Shown here piece after piece: positions 13,315 through 14,078 of a stretch of 14,078 bases of DNA (position 1 is the stretch's first letter; each line of letters opens with the position of its first letter). This stretch comes from Thermohalobaculum sp039026295 (GTDB lineage Bacteria > Pseudomonadota > Alphaproteobacteria > Rhodobacterales > Rhodobacteraceae). Made by a program: the position numbers and the translations under genes. Location of the stretch: positions 1 to 14,078 of the forward strand of contig JBCCMP010000088.1 in assembly GCA_039026295.1 (NCBI GenBank). The letters run 5' to 3'. The notes under the pieces are model-generated. The model had not been told where the DNA came from, did no database searches, and saw only the letters and a program-made list of their open reading frames with translations.

Positions 13315-14078
13315 GCCAGATCGCGCGCCACCGCGTAGGCCCCGCGCACCCGGTCCTTGTCCTCGCGCCAGTCGCGGCGGATGATCAGTTTGTTGTCCTT
13401 GACCTTGGCAAGCCCGTTCTGCTTTTGCAGGTAGCCGACCAGTCCGGCGGGATCTGCGAACTTGTCGTTTCGGAACTTGATCGTCGCGCCGCGCGGGCCG
13501 GTGTCCATCCGCTCGATCCCGGCCTGGCGGCACCTGGTCTTGACCTGAACGACCTTAAGCAGGGTTTCGACATCCTTGGGCAGCTTGCCGAACCGGTCGT
13601 GGAGCTCCGCGGCGAACCCCTCCAGTTCCGTCCGGCTCTCCAGCGTCGACAGGCGGCGGTAGAGGCCCAGCCGGACATCGAGGTCCGAGACGTAATCCTC
13701 CGGTATCAGCACCGGCACCCCCAGATTGATCTGCGGAGCCCAGCCATCATCGGTATCGATCTCTGCCCCGATCTCTCCGGCGCGGATCTTGGCGATCGCC
13801 TCGTCCAGCATCTCCTGGTAAAGCTCGAACCCGACCTCCTTGATGTGGCCGGACTGTTCTTCGCCCAAGAGATTGCCCGCCCCTCGAATGTCCAGATCGT
13901 GCGAGGCCAGCGTGAACCCGGCCCCCAGCGTATCGAGGGAACCCAGCACCCGCAGCCGCCGCTCTGCCTGCGGCGTCAGCGGCTTGCGCGGTTCGGTCGT
14001 GAGGTAAGCGTAGGCCCGCAGCTTCGAACGGCCGACGCGGCCCCTGAGCTGGTATAGCTGCGCCAGACCGAACATGTC
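13290..14078 (-). CDS. mfd: transcription-repair coupling factor Mfd, C-terminal part (runs off right edge)
   Basis: Mfd removes RNA polymerase stalled at DNA damage and recruits UvrA. The last 262 residues are present. They start at the end of the second RecA-like translocase domain, with helicase motif VI LYQLRGRVGRS near residues 8-18 of the fragment. The conserved hinge then follows (RAYAYLTTEP, LGAGFTLASHDLDIRGAGNLLG, SGHIKEVGFELYQEML). The rest is the C-terminal regulatory domain D7, from INLGVPVLIPEDYVSD through LYRRLSTLES to ELHDRFGKLP and a less conserved tail. The frame is open to the window edge, so about three quarters of the gene lies outside. The gene converges on priA with 51 bases between the two stops, and its last codons lie within the tandem repeat. 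Confidence 0.95.
   Translation of the reverse strand, partial: DMFGLAQLYQLRGRVGRSKLRAYAYLTTEPRKPLTPQAERRLRVLGSLDTLGAGFTLASHDLDIRGAGNLLGEEQSGHIKEVGFELYQEMLDEAIAKIRAGEIGAEIDTDDGWAPQINLGVPVLIPEDYVSDLDVRLGLYRRLSTLESRTELEGFAAELHDRFGKLPKDVETLLKVVQVKTRCRQAGIERMDTGPRGATIKFRNDKFADPAGLVGYLQKQNGLAKVKDNKLIIRRDWREDKDRVRGAYAVARDLAKIAKAAT

Overview
The window looks like chromosomal DNA of a GC-rich alphaproteobacterium, most likely of the Rhodobacterales type. The evidence is the high GC of the ordinary genes (a 60-base line in priA, 11101-11160, counts 41 G+C), their protein relationships (a short TalC-type transaldolase, DUF484, PriA, Mfd) and a CO-dehydrogenase-like molybdenum hydroxylase in a CoA-dependent catabolic cluster. 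I assign no species.

Left part (1-5538): the 5' end of a tryptophan 2,3-dioxygenase gene runs off the left edge on the minus strand. A minus-strand, operon-like set follows, read from right to left: a family III CoA-transferase (3380-4573), a crotonase-fold protein (2531-3316) and the large molybdopterin subunit of a xanthine dehydrogenase/CO dehydrogenase family enzyme (185-2497). A TauD-family 2-oxoglutarate dioxygenase (4696-5538) is divergent from them. Together they suggest activation of an acid as its CoA thioester plus oxidative steps, but the substrate cannot be read from the sequence. The two small subunits expected for the molybdenum enzyme are not in the window.

Middle part (5539-9566): this is an accessory island. 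About 0.75 kb of gene-less DNA precedes two plus-strand genes of much lower GC (42 G+C in the 120 bases 6301-6420), and about 0.6 kb of gene-less DNA follows them. The first gene (6289-8163) encodes a 624-residue protein with an N-terminal TIR domain and a large helical region. The second (8160-8966) overlaps it by ATGA and encodes a 268-residue protein that I cannot name, with a weak SPFH/Band 7-like pattern. This two-gene module, which has its own candidate sigma-70 promoter, is the best candidate here for an undescribed system, plausibly anti-phage or other conflict. No integrase, transposase or tRNA was found beside it.

Right part (9567-14078): this is ordinary housekeeping DNA. DUF484 and a TalC/Fsa-type transaldolase are coupled on the minus strand, the replication-restart helicase gene priA is divergent on the plus strand, and the 3' end of mfd converges on priA. 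A small tandem-repeat and hairpin region separates priA from mfd.
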